NCBI GenBank assembly: GCA_963832895.1
Contig: CAWHVQ010000024.1
Location: forward strand, 1 to 64,000
Direction of reading: 5' to 3'
Origin: JAMXLO01 sp963832895
Lineage (GTDB): Bacteria; Pseudomonadota; Alphaproteobacteria; Acetobacterales; Acetobacteraceae
Length of the DNA stretch: 64,000 nt
Below are positions 8,477-17,813 of this stretch, piece by piece; the first letter of the stretch is position 1, and the number at the start of each line of letters is the position of its first letter. The translations under genes were made by a program, and so were the position numbers. The notes under the pieces were generated by a model. That model saw only the letters and a list, made by a program, of their open reading frames with translations. It had not been told where the DNA came from and did no database searches.

Positions 8477-8553
8477 TGGCGTCCCGTACCGGGATTCGAA
8501 CCCGTGTTACCAACGTGAAAGGCTGGTGTCCTGGGCCTCTAGACGAACGGGAC
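8477..8553 (-). tRNA. tRNA-Glu (anticodon TTC)
   Basis: On the minus strand the sequence folds as a full cloverleaf. The acceptor arm is GTCCCGT pairing with ACGGGAC. The D-arm region is TCGTCTAGAGGCCCAGGACA, the anticodon loop is CTTTCAC with anticodon TTC, the T-arm is GGGTTCGAATCCC, and the discriminator G and CCA are encoded (8477..8480). The D and T arms fit glutamate tRNAs. It lies 50 bp downstream of recJ on the same strand, with the decayed mobile region beyond its 3' end, as is usual for tRNA-targeted islands. Confidence 0.95.
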
Positions 8554-8603
8554 AGCGCGGGCGCACCCAAGGTCAGGGTGGGTAGCGGGGGCACACGGCA
8601 GGG

Positions 8604-10373
8604 TCAAGCCGCCGCCATGTCGGTGATGACAAACCCGGGATTTGTCACGCCATTCCATTCCTCAGCGCGCAGGTGGCCAGCGAAATGCAATGCCAGCCCC
8701 TGGCCGCTCAGCAACATCTCCGCCAGCGCGCCGTCTCGGGCGCGGAACAACAGCGCCTTGAGGCGCGGCCCCGCACCCTCTCCTTCGACGAATGCCCGAA
8801 TCGCCGTGCCCTCCCGGCCGACGCGATCGGCCCGCACGACACGCGCACGCTGCAGCACCAGGGTCGGCTCCTCGTTGCCTGCACCGAACGGTGCAAGTTG
8901 CGCGAGATGATGCGCGAGTTCCGTTGTCGCGCCTGTCACCAGGAGCGTGCCTTCCACGGAAAGGTCAGCCGCAGTCGGCAGCAGTGCCGCTGCGGCCAAT
9001 CGCTCGTTGAGGAACGCATGGAACTCGGGCAACCGCGCCGGCGCGAGCGAAAACCCGGCGGCCATCGGATGGCCGCCGCCGGTTTGCAGAATGCCCGCCT
9101 GGCGCGCGGCGATAACCGCGGCGCCGAGGTCGTGACCGGTCACGGAACGACCTGATCCCTTCGCCAGATTGTCCGCAACGCCGGCGACGCAGGCCGGGCG
9201 GTTGAAGCGCTCCTTGATCCGGCCGGCGACAATGCCGACCACGCCGGGATGCCAGGCCGGACCGCTGATCACCAGCACCGCATGCCCCTGCCCGGCCTGG
9301 ATCTCTGCGGCACGCAGCGCATCGTCCAGGATCGCCGCCTCAACTTCCTGGCGTTGCCGGTTCACCGCATCGAGCGTGGCGGCGAGCGACGCAGCCTCAA
9401 CGGGGTCGTCGCACAGCAGCATGCGCAGCCCGAGATCAGCCTCGGCGATACGGCCCGCGGCATTGATGCGAGGGCCAAGCGCGAAGCCACAGGTGCCTGC
9501 GGTCGGGCGATCGCGCGTCTGCGCCACATCAAGCAGCGCTGCGACACCCGGACGCGCGCGGCGAGCCATCACCTTCAACCCCTGGCACACCAGCGCCCGA
9601 TTGACGCCGGTCAGTGGCATCACGTCGCACACCGTAGCCAGTGCGACGAGATCGAGCAGGCCGATCAGGTCCGGCTCCTTGCGTGCGTTGAAAAAACCCT
9701 GGCGACGCAGGGTGCGCACTGTCGCCACCGCGGCAAGGAACGTGACCGCGGCCGCGCACAGTGACGACAGGCCAGATGTGCATTCCAGCCGGTTCGGATT
9801 GACCGTGGCGATGATGGCGGGCGCCGGACCTTCCGCTTTGTGGTGATCCAGCACGACAATATCGGCGTCGCCGGCGATAAAGCCGAGTGCCTCGGCCGCC
9901 GCCGTGCCGCAGTCGACGCAGACGATCAGGCTCGCGCCACGCAGCACCAGCGAGTGCAGGGCGGGGCCGTTGGGGCCGTAGCCCTCCATCATGCGATCCG
10001 GAACGTGGTGCACGACCTCACAGCCAAGCTGGCGCAGCAATGTGACCATCAGCGCCGCGCTGCACGCGCCATCGACATCGTAATCGCCGAACACCCCGAC
10101 GGTTTCGCTATGCTGCACCGCGTACGCGAGGCGGTTCGCGGCGATGTCCATGTCGATCAAGACGGACGGGTCGGGCAACAATGCGCGCAGCGTGGGATCG
10201 AGGAAGTTGCGCGCGGAATCAATGTCGATGCCGCGCGCGGCGAGCAGGCGACCGACGATCTCCGGCACGCCCATTCGTTGGGCAATGCCGAGACCGATAC
10301 GGTCCTCGCCGTTGCGCCATACCCAACGTCGGCCGCTCAGGCTACGACCGACGCCGAGAACGCAGTCGGTCAT
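8604..10373 (-). CDS. recJ: Single-stranded-DNA 5'-3' exonuclease RecJ
   Basis: This 589-residue enzyme degrades single-stranded DNA from the 5' end in recombination and mismatch repair. The DHH phosphoesterase motifs are in place: GDYDVDG (96..102), VDCG (153..156) and LDHHK (175..179). The DHHA1 motif GGGHPMAAGFSL and the C-terminal OB-like part (ending WNGVTNPGFVITDMAA) follow. The length is normal for the family. The ATG at 10373 gives an N-terminus starting MTDCVLGVGRSLSGRRW, as in relatives. It lies downstream of glpX with a 95-bp gap and upstream of the tRNA-Glu gene, all on the same strand. Confidence 0.95.
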   Translation of the reverse strand: MTDCVLGVGRSLSGRRWVWRNGEDRIGLGIAQRMGVPEIVGRLLAARGIDIDSARNFLDPTLRALLPDPSVLIDMDIAANRLAYAVQHSETVGVFGDYDVDGACSAALMVTLLRQLGCEVVHHVPDRMMEGYGPNGPALHSLVLRGASLIVCVDCGTAAAEALGFIAGDADIVVLDHHKAEGPAPAIIATVNPNRLECTSGLSSLCAAAVTFLAAVATVRTLRRQGFFNARKEPDLIGLLDLVALATVCDVMPLTGVNRALVCQGLKVMARRARPGVAALLDVAQTRDRPTAGTCGFALGPRINAAGRIAEADLGLRMLLCDDPVEAASLAATLDAVNRQRQEVEAAILDDALRAAEIQAGQGHAVLVISGPAWHPGVVGIVAGRIKERFNRPACVAGVADNLAKGSGRSVTGHDLGAAVIAARQAGILQTGGGHPMAAGFSLAPARLPEFHAFLNERLAAAALLPTAADLSVEGTLLVTGATTELAHHLAQLAPFGAGNEEPTLVLQRARVVRADRVGREGTAIRAFVEGEGAGPRLKALLFRARDGALAEMLLSGQGLALHFAGHLRAEEWNGVTNPGFVITDMAAA

Positions 10374-10468
10374 GATGCAATCGCGGATGAACGCCGCTCG
10401 CAGACGGGAATGCCATAAGCAAACAGACCCAGCCTGCCCTCAGTCGCGTTCATCCGCGGTGCCAAATT

Positions 10469-11461
10469 CTAGTTCCGCACCCAGGTCTTGGTCTGGAAGT
10501 TATGGTGTGCCTCGACGAAGCGTACCGTGCCGGACTTGCTGCGCATCACCATCGAATGTGTCAGCGCGCCATGGCCGAAGCGCTTCACGCCACGCAGCAT
10601 GGTGCCCGACGTGACACCTGTGCAGGCGAACATCACGTCGCCCTTCGCCATCTCCTCCAGGGTAAACTTCCGCTTCGGATCGTTGTGCCCCATCTCGCGC
10701 ACACGCTGCACCTGCTCGTCGTTCTCGAACATCAGTCTGCCCTGCATCTGCCCGCCGATGCAGCGCAATGCCGCAGCGGCCAGCACGCCCTCCGGCGCGC
10801 CACCTGAGCCAAGATAGATGTCGATCTCCGAGTCGGGCGTGGCGGTGGCGACGACGCCGGTAATATCGCCGTCACTGATCAGCATGATGCGCGCGCCGGC
10901 CTCCCGCACCTTGGCGACCAATTCCTTGTGGCGGTCGCGGTCGAGGATGCAGGCCATCAGGTCCGACACCTCGCACTGCTTGGCCTTGGCGAGTTCGCGC
11001 AGGTTCTTGCCGACGGGTGCGTCGAGATCGACGACGCCGTCGGGCAGACCACCGCCGACCGCAATCTTGTCCATATAGATGTCGGGCGCGTGCAGGAAAT
11101 TGCCGTGTTCGGCCAGCGCGACGACGGCGAGTGCGCTTGGGCCACCCTTGGAGGTGAGAGTGGTGCCTTCCAGCGGATCGACGGCGATATCCATCGGCGG
11201 TCCGCCGGCACCGACCGTCTCGCCGATATACAGCATCGGTGCCTCATCCATCTCGCCTTCACCGATCACCACGGTGCCGGAGATGGCGACCTGGTCGAAT
11301 GCACGGCGCATGGCCTCGACCGCGGCGCCGTCGGCCTCGTTCTTCTTGCCGAGACCAATCCAGCGCGAGGCGGCGAGTGCCGCGGCCTCGGTGACGCGCA
11401 CGAGTTCGAGGGCGAGGTTGCGATCGGTGACGTCGCCGGGTTGTGGCGTGTGGGCGGCCAT
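10469..11461 (-). CDS. glpX: Class II fructose-1,6-bisphosphatase
   Basis: This enzyme removes the 1-phosphate from fructose 1,6-bisphosphate in gluconeogenesis and needs Mn2+ or Mg2+. The metal and substrate motifs are GEGEMDEAPMLYIGE (about 67..81) and DPLEGTT (about 95..101), followed by GGLPDGVVDLDAPVGKNL. The protein has 330 residues, as expected. The ATG at 11461 is chosen because GGAGGAAC lies at ideal distance upstream. A longer frame upstream shows no family similarity. It is divergent from the mannose-1-phosphate guanylyltransferase gene across about 209 bp, which must hold both promoters. Confidence 0.95.
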   Translation of the reverse strand: MAAHTPQPGDVTDRNLALELVRVTEAAALAASRWIGLGKKNEADGAAVEAMRRAFDQVAISGTVVIGEGEMDEAPMLYIGETVGAGGPPMDIAVDPLEGTTLTSKGGPSALAVVALAEHGNFLHAPDIYMDKIAVGGGLPDGVVDLDAPVGKNLRELAKAKQCEVSDLMACILDRDRHKELVAKVREAGARIMLISDGDITGVVATATPDSEIDIYLGSGGAPEGVLAAAALRCIGGQMQGRLMFENDEQVQRVREMGHNDPKRKFTLEEMAKGDVMFACTGVTSGTMLRGVKRFGHGALTHSMVMRSKSGTVRFVEAHHNFQTKTWVRN

Positions 11462-11670
11462 GGTGCGTTCCTCCGCGCGGTGGGGTCGCGGGGAGAGTAG
11501 CAGATTGAGGCAACGGTTCCCAACGGAACGAAGGGAATGCTCAGTCCCGCCGGCGCCCAGAGTCCTGCCGGCGCGGATCGCGGAGCCAAGGTCATGGACC
11601 GGAAAAAATCTCCTGCGCACCACGCGCCGGGGTGGAGAACCTTCCCCGTCTTGAGGCACACTCCGCTGAA

Positions 11671-13107
11671 ATGACCGACACACCCGCCATCATCCCGGTT
11701 ATCCTCTCCGGCGGCTCGGGGACACGCCTCTGGCCCGTCTCGCGTGAAAGCTTCCCAAAGCAGCTTTGGCCGCTCGTCTCGGACCGCACGCTGCTGCAGG
11801 AAACCGCCCTTCGCGCCCACGGCGAGCGCTTCACGCCACCGATCATCGTATGCAATCAGGAGCACCGCTTCCTGATTGCCGAGCAACTCCGCGCCGCGGG
11901 CATCGTCTCTCCGCGCATCCTGCTGGAGCCGGTCGGCCGCAACAGCGCCCCCGCGATAGCCGCGGCAGCCGTTTTGGTTGCGGAAGAGGATCCCGACGCC
12001 GTGCTCTGGTTGCTCGCCGCTGACCACGCGGTTGCCAACACAGCGGCACTGCACAAGAGCCTCGCCGTCGCAACCGAGGCCGCACGGACTGGCCGGTTCG
12101 TCACCTTCGGCATGCGCCCGACCGCGCCGGAGACAGGCTACGGCTACATCGCCCTTGGCGCCGCGCTCGACGACGCGCCGGGCGCCTATGCGGTCGCGCG
12201 GTTCGTTGAAAAGCCGGACGCCGCAAGGGCGGCACTTTTGGCCACAGACGGCAAGCATCTGTGGAACTCGGGGATGTTCGTGTTTACAGCGCGAACATTG
12301 CTCGAGGAGTTAGAGGCCCATGCGCCGGAGGTGCTGCATGCGGTGCGCCGGGCGGTGGCCGAGAGGCAGACCGACCTCGATTTCATCCGCCTCGGGGTCG
12401 CGGCGTTCACCGCCTGCCCTTCGATCAGCCTCGACTATGCGGTGGCCGAGCAAACAAGCCGCGCGGCGGTGGTGCCGGCGGACATCGGTTGGTCGGACGT
12501 CGGGAGCTGGGGCGCGCTGTGGGAACTGGGGCGCAAGGATGAAGCCGGCAACGTCGCGGTCGGCGACGTCCTGCTGGAGCGCGCGCGCAACTGCTACGTC
12601 CGCAGTGACGGTATGGTGGCTGCCGTGGTCGGGCTGGAGGACGCGGTTGTCGTGGTAACCGAGGATGCTGTGCTGGCGATGCACCGCGACTGTGCGCAGG
12701 ACGTGAAGACCGTGGTGGATCGGCTGAAGGCGGCCGGCCGCCACGAGGCCGTTGCACACAATCGTGTGTATCGACCGTGGGGGTTCTTCGAGAGTCTGAT
12801 CCAGGGCGACCGCTTCCAAGTGAAGCGCATCGTGGTCTCGCCGGGCGGCAAGCTGTCGTTGCAGAAGCATTTTCATCGTGCCGAGCACTGGGTGGTGGTG
12901 AACGGCTGCGCGCTGGTGACGCGAGACAACGAGGCATTGATGGTCCACGAGAACGAGAGCGTTTACCTGCCGGTGGGCTGCACGCACCGAATGGAGAATC
13001 CCGGCAAGATCCCGCTCGCGCTGATCGAGGTGCAGTCCGGGGCCTATCTGGGTGAGGACGACATTGTCCGGCTGGACGATGTCTACAATCGCGCACCGGG
13101 CGACTGA
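11671..13107 (+). CDS. Mannose-1-phosphate guanylyltransferase/mannose-6-phosphate isomerase (type II PMI-GMP)
   Basis: This 478-residue two-domain enzyme makes GDP-mannose for surface polysaccharides. The N-terminal nucleotidyltransferase has GGSGTRLWPVSR (14..25), FPKQ, and FVEKP near 180. The C-terminal cupin isomerase domain starts near residue 365 (PWGFFESLIQGDRFQVKRI) with QKHFHRAEHW near 398. The length and order fit AlgA/ManC/XanB enzymes. Without polysaccharide genes nearby I do not give one symbol. The ATG at 11671 is preferred over an upstream GTG frame because it starts directly before the conserved I-I-P-V-I-L-S-G-G motif. Its ribosome site is weak. It converges with and overlaps the PAP2 gene by 25 bp. 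Confidence 0.9.
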   Translation: MTDTPAIIPVILSGGSGTRLWPVSRESFPKQLWPLVSDRTLLQETALRAHGERFTPPIIVCNQEHRFLIAEQLRAAGIVSPRILLEPVGRNSAPAIAAAAVLVAEEDPDAVLWLLAADHAVANTAALHKSLAVATEAARTGRFVTFGMRPTAPETGYGYIALGAALDDAPGAYAVARFVEKPDAARAALLATDGKHLWNSGMFVFTARTLLEELEAHAPEVLHAVRRAVAERQTDLDFIRLGVAAFTACPSISLDYAVAEQTSRAAVVPADIGWSDVGSWGALWELGRKDEAGNVAVGDVLLERARNCYVRSDGMVAAVVGLEDAVVVVTEDAVLAMHRDCAQDVKTVVDRLKAAGRHEAVAHNRVYRPWGFFESLIQGDRFQVKRIVVSPGGKLSLQKHFHRAEHWVVVNGCALVTRDNEALMVHENESVYLPVGCTHRMENPGKIPLALIEVQSGAYLGEDDIVRLDDVYNRAPGD

Positions 13108-13664
13108 CATACCGAGAGCATCTGCGCCAGCCGCCAGGCGGAGCCGCGGATATGTGCCTCGGCGGGAAGGTGTAGCCCGTGGAAGAGCACCATCACCGCC
13201 ACCGCGATCACCGCGATGCGCCGTCCGTTCAGGTCCGGTGGTGGCCGACCCGCGAGCAGCAGCAGCGTCCACGCGCCGGCAAGGCCAACACTCGCGCCAA
13301 TTATGACCTCCGCCGGCGAATGCATGTGCAGAGCCAGTCGCGAAATTCCAATCACCCCCGCTGCCATGGCGGCGACCAGGAGCGCCGCGTGGCGCCAGCG
13401 CAACAGCAGCACCGCAAGGCCCCCTGCCACCACGGACGCGGCCGCAACGTGCCCACTTGGCGTGCGGACATCCGGGGTACCGAAGCTTGCCGAACAGGCG
13501 AGGAACAGCACTTTTAGCGCAAGCATCGCAGCAAACGTGGCGAAGACGGCTGCCGCCCAGGCCGCCGCCCCACGCCGCCATCCCTGCATCAGCAGCGCGA
13601 TACCGATCGCGAGCGCGAGCGGCAGCATGACGGCCTGATCTGCAAAATCGGTGAGGAAGGTCAC
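13083..13664 (-). CDS. PAP2-type membrane phosphatase
   Basis: This 193-residue integral membrane protein has about five or six hydrophobic helices. It carries two of the three PAP2 motifs: PSGH (69..72) and SR-x5-H (108..115). The first motif (K-x6-R-P) is poor, and the usual Asp after the last His is a Glu (ALHMHSPAEVIIG). It probably dephosphorylates a lipid or isoprenoid phosphate on the outer face of the inner membrane. The substrate cannot be told. Its last 25 bp overlap the 3' end of the convergent guanylyltransferase gene. Confidence 0.8.
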   Translation of the reverse strand: MTFLTDFADQAVMLPLALAIGIALLMQGWRRGAAAWAAAVFATFAAMLALKVLFLACSASFGTPDVRTPSGHVAAASVVAGGLAVLLLRWRHAALLVAAMAAGVIGISRLALHMHSPAEVIIGASVGLAGAWTLLLLAGRPPPDLNGRRIAVIAVAVMVLFHGLHLPAEAHIRGSAWRLAQMLSVCQSPGARL

Positions 13665-13904
13665 GAGCGGCAGGTTACCTGATAAAGGCCTTCGGAAGCT
13701 TCAACAACTGCGCGGATCGGTGTCGCCCACCGCATCGCGAACCTGCCCGCGGAAGGGGCGAGTTCGTGGCGTTCGACTTCGGCGTCGGAGCCTGGCTGTC
13801 CCGTCGATGCACCGGCAATGGAATACCGTGACTCCCGGCGCGTCTTCCAGCAAGTTGGTACCCCGAATTGGTTCGGGTGCGAGAAACGCAAAGAAGGGGG
13901 ATAC

Positions 13905-14330
13905 ATGTTCCGGACTTCACTTCTGGCCGCCGCCATCACCGTCGGCTGTCTGTCGGCCGCCTCGGCCGCAATGATCGACTACAAGGCGACAATGAACGGC
14001 AAGTCCGAGGTGCCGCCCACGACGTCTACCGGGAGCGGCGACGTGGTGGCCACGCTGAACACGAGCACCAAGCAGCTCAACTACACGATGACCTATATGG
14101 GGTTGACCGGGCCGGCGACGGCTGCACACTTCCATGGACCCGCGGAGCCTGGAACGAATGCCGGGGTTGCTGTACCGATCGGCACGAACCCGCCGAGTCC
14201 GTCCAAAGGCACGGTTACGCTGACCGATGATCAGATGAAGGATCTTCAGGCTGGCAAGTGGTATGCCAACGTGCATACCGCGGCCAACAAGGGTGGCGAA
14301 ATCCGCGGCCAGATGATGCCGGCGAAGTAG
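13905..14330 (+). CDS. Secreted CHRD-domain protein
   Basis: This 141-residue protein starts with a signal peptide of about 22 residues (MFRTSLLAAAITVGCLSAAS). A CHRD domain follows: YKATMNGKSEVPPTTSTGSG, then ATLNTSTKQLNYTMTYMGL, then AAHFHGPAEPGTN and WYANVHTAANKGGEIRGQM. CHRD domains occur in chordin and in bacterial exported proteins of unknown role; a few bind metals through the conserved H-x-H. The ATG at 13905 follows AAGAAGGGGG. It is a single-gene unit that converges with the large oxidoreductase across a hairpin. Confidence 0.85.
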   Translation: MFRTSLLAAAITVGCLSAASAAMIDYKATMNGKSEVPPTTSTGSGDVVATLNTSTKQLNYTMTYMGLTGPATAAHFHGPAEPGTNAGVAVPIGTNPPSPSKGTVTLTDDQMKDLQAGKWYANVHTAANKGGEIRGQMMPAK

Positions 14331-14337
14331 GCCCATC

Positions 14338-14369
14338 AGCCTACCCCTTCCCCGAGGAGGGGCTAGGCT
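14338..14369. terminator. Hairpin between convergent genes
   Basis: AGCCTACCCCT and AGGGGCTAGGCT pair with one bulged base around the loop TCCCCGAGG. The hairpin directly follows the CHRD gene and covers the stop codon of the convergent oxidoreductase gene, so it may serve both. There is no clear T run. Confidence 0.5.
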
Positions 14370-17300
14370 GCCACGCCACGCGCGTGCAGCCGCCGGAGCG
14401 CGCGGTCGATCCATTGTGCCGTAAGTTTCTCCTGCGCGCCGTTCTGCGCCAGCCGCTCGTGCAGGGCCGCAAAGTCCACCCTATCCAGCGACTGGTCCTG
14501 GTTGAAGCACGAGAACACGACGGTTCGCTCACCGGTCGCTGGATCGATCTGCGGCTGCAGGCACTGCGCGCATACCTCCTTCATCATGCACTGCATCGGC
14601 GAGTTGATCGACCCGATCGCCGTGTGGCCGGGCTTCAACAGCGGAGCGAGAACGCCGCGCCGCGCCACGCCGACCGCCTGCATCATGCGATCCGAGCCGA
14701 TGGCGATCAGGTGGTCGGCCTCGGGCAGCCCGACATTCGTCCCGTACGCCGCCATGCCCTGCACGATGTTGCCGACGAAGCTGCGATCCTGCGGCCGCGT
14801 GGGCGCAAAGCCGGGTGCTTCGTCGCTGCACCACACGATGACATCCGCGGCGCGTTCGATCTCCGCCACCTTGTAGCGGTCGCGCATCTGCTTGTAGCCC
14901 GCGAAATAGATCACCCGCGAGCCGGCCGCCCGCAGCGCCGCACCGATCGAGAACAGCACGGCATTGCCGAGACCGCCGCCGATCAGCGCAACCGTCGCGC
15001 CTGCGTGAAGTGCTGTCGGCGAGCCGGTCGGACCCATCAGCACAACCGGCTCGCCCGGCTTCAGCAGAGCGCAGATGTCGGAACTGCCGCCCATCTCAAG
15101 CACGATGACCGACACCAGCCCCAGTTCCGGGTCAGTCCAGGCGCCGGTCATCGCCAGGCCTTCCATCGCCAGCACAGTCGCAATGCCGACTTCCGCAACG
15201 CGGGGGGCCAGCATCTCGTAGTTCTGCAGCCGGTAGAATTGTCCCGGCCGGAACGCGCGCGCCTGGGCCGGCGCGTGCACGACCACCTCGACGATGTTGG
15301 GTGTCAGCCGGTGCACCGCATGTACCGTGGGCAGCAGGTCGCGTCGACACCGCTCGATCAGTTCGGCGCCGGTGACCGGCGTTGCCTTCTGCGCGGCCAA
15401 TGTGCGGGAAACGACCGGGTAACCACGCTTCGCTCCCCCCATGGCCTTTACGACATTGCCAAAGAAGCTCGGATGCAGGTCGCCGAAGAAACTGATGAAG
15501 CGGTCGTTGTCGGCGCGGTGCATCAGGACATGCGTCGCGTCCGGCTTGGCGAGGCCGCGCACAACGGTCACCGGGGCGCCCATGTCGTCCACGGCCTGGA
15601 AGTACCTTCCATCGAGCCGAATGCGGCCGTCCTCCCGCGCCAGCACGGTATTGGGCTGCGTGCCGGCCGCGACCAGGATGGCCCTAGCCGGCAGCACAGT
15701 CTCTGAACCATCAGCGCGCGACACGCGCAGCGCAGCAGCGTGGCCGAACTCGTCCAGCTCCACTGCCCGCGGTGTCAGGCCCTCGGCGAAACGCACCGCC
15801 TCCTCCATCGCCTTCGCCACTTCCTCGTGGTTCAGCGTATAGGAGGGGCTGTCGATCAGCCGACGCCGATAGGCGATTGTAGCGCCGCCCCACTCATCGA
15901 GCAGGTGGGCCAGACGAGGCGCCCTGCCCTCCCGCGCCGCTTTGTCGCGCTCGGTTGCAATCGCTGCGGAATGAGAAAGGAACTCGTCGGCGATCCCCGC
16001 CTCCTCGACACTCCAGGAGGCGCGCACCACAGCTTCGCCACGCTCGGCCACCAACGTGCGATAGCGTGCCGAGAACTTCTCCACCTGGCGGACATAATAG
16101 GCCAGGCTTTCGGTGGCGGTATCGATCGCGGTCAGTCCGCCGCCGATCACCACGACGGGCAGCCGAAGTTGCAGATTGGCGACTGACGACAGCTTCGCCG
16201 CGCCGGTCAGTTGCAGCGCCATCAGGAAATCCGATGCCGCCCGCACACCCCGTGCCAGCCCGTTCGGTATATCGAGCACCGTCGGCTTGCCCGCACCCAT
16301 GCACAGGGCGATGTGGTCGAACCCCATCGCCCACGCATCGTCCATCCCCAGAGTGGCAGCGCCGCCAAAACGGATTCCGCCGAAATGCGCGAACTGCGAC
16401 CGCCGCTCCAGCAGCAGTCGCACCAGCTTCAGGTAGTTCTTGTTCCACCGCACGGTGATGCCGTATTCGGCGACACCGCCGAAGCCGGCCATGACGCGAT
16501 CATCGAGGTTTTCGAACAACTGTTCGGCCTCGCGTACCGGAGCCGACGGATCGAAGCCAAGAGGCTCGATTTTCAGGCCATCGATCGCTACCACGGTGTG
16601 GCCGTCGTTCATCAGATGATGCGCCAGGGTGAAGCCGGCAGGGCCGAGTCCGACGATGAGCACCTTGCGCCCGCTGTCCGGCCGCGGCAGCGGGCGACGG
16701 ATGTCGAGCGGGTTCCACCGCGTCAGCAGCGCGTAGATCTCAAAACCCCAGGGCAGATCGAGCACGTCCTTCAGCACCCGCGTCTCGGCCTGCGGAATAT
16801 CGACAGGATCCTGGCGCTGGTAGATGCACGCCTTCATGCAGTCGTTGCAGATACGATGACCGGTCGCCGCCATCATCGGGTTGTCGATTGCGATGATCGC
16901 GAAGGCACCGATCGCACTGCCCTGCGCACGCAGCGTGTGCATTTCGCTGATCTTCTCGTCCAGCGGACAACCCGCCAGGGTCACGCCGAACGGCGATTTC
17001 TGGAATGCTCCGGTCTTGCGATCCTTCAGCCCGTGGCGGCAGGAATCCTTACCCTGCGTGTGGCACCAGATGCAGTAGTTGACCTGATCCAGCGCCTGCT
17101 GCGTGTTCATCCCCGCATCGGTCAGCGCGAACCCATCGCGCGGGCGCCAATGGTCCTCTGGCAGACGCAGCATAGTGACGCCGTCGCGTTCGATGGTTTC
17201 GACCGGGACCAGATGCTGATAGTCGAGCCGATGCGGCACGCGGAACAGCGTGTTGCCGGAATACGCCGCGCGGCCGGCCTCGGTCAGCGTGGCCCAGGCG

Positions 17301-17809
17301 GCATAGCGAAGAGCAATGTCGAGCGGTCCGGTGTCAGCCGCCGTTTCCCATGCCGCGACATGCTTGGCGAACGCGCGCTCGGTCAGCGCCTCGCCGAACA
17401 GCGCTTCCAGCGCGGCACGCAACGCCGGTCCATCGAAGCCTGACGGATCGGGATATTTCTTCACCGCCTGGCGCTGCACGAACAACCGTTTGCACGCGTG
17501 GATCGGATCGAGCGCGTGGGTTTCGCGCGCCAGCACCAGCGTCTCGGGCTCGATGCCGAACAGCATGGCGACAAACGCATCGAGATACGGTGCGAGTGCC
17601 ACGACCAGTTCGCTTTCGTCCAGCACACCGACGCCATCCGGCGCGGCGCGTGCCGCGAGCAGGCGCGCATGCAGCGCGGCATCCTCCGCCGCCAGCCGCT
17701 CGAGGAACGTGCGGTCCAGCCGCACCAACCCTTCACGCGCGGCGAGGTCGGTGAAACCAAAGCCGAAGCCCAGGGTCACAGCATCGGCGGCAGGCGCGGC
17801 ATCCATCAC
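14363..17809 (-). CDS. Large FAD/Fe-S fusion oxidoreductase (GltD-like plus PyrK-like modules)
   Basis: This 1148-residue protein combines several electron-transfer modules. Residues 1..235 match no domain I know. Residues 246..328 carry cysteines of an Fe-S region (CIWCHTQGKDSC, GCPLDE, CNDCMKAC), like the N-terminus of glutamate synthase small subunits. An FAD site starts near 383 (KVLIVGLGPAGFTLAHHL) and a second nucleotide site near 552 (VVVIGGGLTAIDTATES). The C-terminal third resembles the dihydroorotate dehydrogenase electron-transfer subunit PyrK, with FRPGQFYRLQ, VALIGGGLGNAVLFSIG and a cysteine cluster at 1074, 1080, 1083 and 1101. It probably passes electrons from NAD(P)H to an unknown acceptor. 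It starts 4 bp after marR, so the two are one operon. Confidence 0.8.
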   Translation of the reverse strand: MMDAAPAADAVTLGFGFGFTDLAAREGLVRLDRTFLERLAAEDAALHARLLAARAAPDGVGVLDESELVVALAPYLDAFVAMLFGIEPETLVLARETHALDPIHACKRLFVQRQAVKKYPDPSGFDGPALRAALEALFGEALTERAFAKHVAAWETAADTGPLDIALRYAAWATLTEAGRAAYSGNTLFRVPHRLDYQHLVPVETIERDGVTMLRLPEDHWRPRDGFALTDAGMNTQQALDQVNYCIWCHTQGKDSCRHGLKDRKTGAFQKSPFGVTLAGCPLDEKISEMHTLRAQGSAIGAFAIIAIDNPMMAATGHRICNDCMKACIYQRQDPVDIPQAETRVLKDVLDLPWGFEIYALLTRWNPLDIRRPLPRPDSGRKVLIVGLGPAGFTLAHHLMNDGHTVVAIDGLKIEPLGFDPSAPVREAEQLFENLDDRVMAGFGGVAEYGITVRWNKNYLKLVRLLLERRSQFAHFGGIRFGGAATLGMDDAWAMGFDHIALCMGAGKPTVLDIPNGLARGVRAASDFLMALQLTGAAKLSSVANLQLRLPVVVIGGGLTAIDTATESLAYYVRQVEKFSARYRTLVAERGEAVVRASWSVEEAGIADEFLSHSAAIATERDKAAREGRAPRLAHLLDEWGGATIAYRRRLIDSPSYTLNHEEVAKAMEEAVRFAEGLTPRAVELDEFGHAAALRVSRADGSETVLPARAILVAAGTQPNTVLAREDGRIRLDGRYFQAVDDMGAPVTVVRGLAKPDATHVLMHRADNDRFISFFGDLHPSFFGNVVKAMGGAKRGYPVVSRTLAAQKATPVTGAELIERCRRDLLPTVHAVHRLTPNIVEVVVHAPAQARAFRPGQFYRLQNYEMLAPRVAEVGIATVLAMEGLAMTGAWTDPELGLVSVIVLEMGGSSDICALLKPGEPVVLMGPTGSPTALHAGATVALIGGGLGNAVLFSIGAALRAAGSRVIYFAGYKQMRDRYKVAEIERAADVIVWCSDEAPGFAPTRPQDRSFVGNIVQGMAAYGTNVGLPEADHLIAIGSDRMMQAVGVARRGVLAPLLKPGHTAIGSINSPMQCMMKEVCAQCLQPQIDPATGERTVVFSCFNQDQSLDRVDFAALHERLAQNGAQEKLTAQWIDRALRRLHARGVAA

Positions 17810-17813
17810 AGTC

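Noticed and set aside
12310..13581. 423-residue minus-strand open frame
   Set aside because: It is antisense to the guanylyltransferase gene, with no motif and shadow-type composition.
14258..15706. 482-residue plus-strand open frame
   Set aside because: It is antisense to the large flavoprotein gene, which has clear motifs across this stretch.
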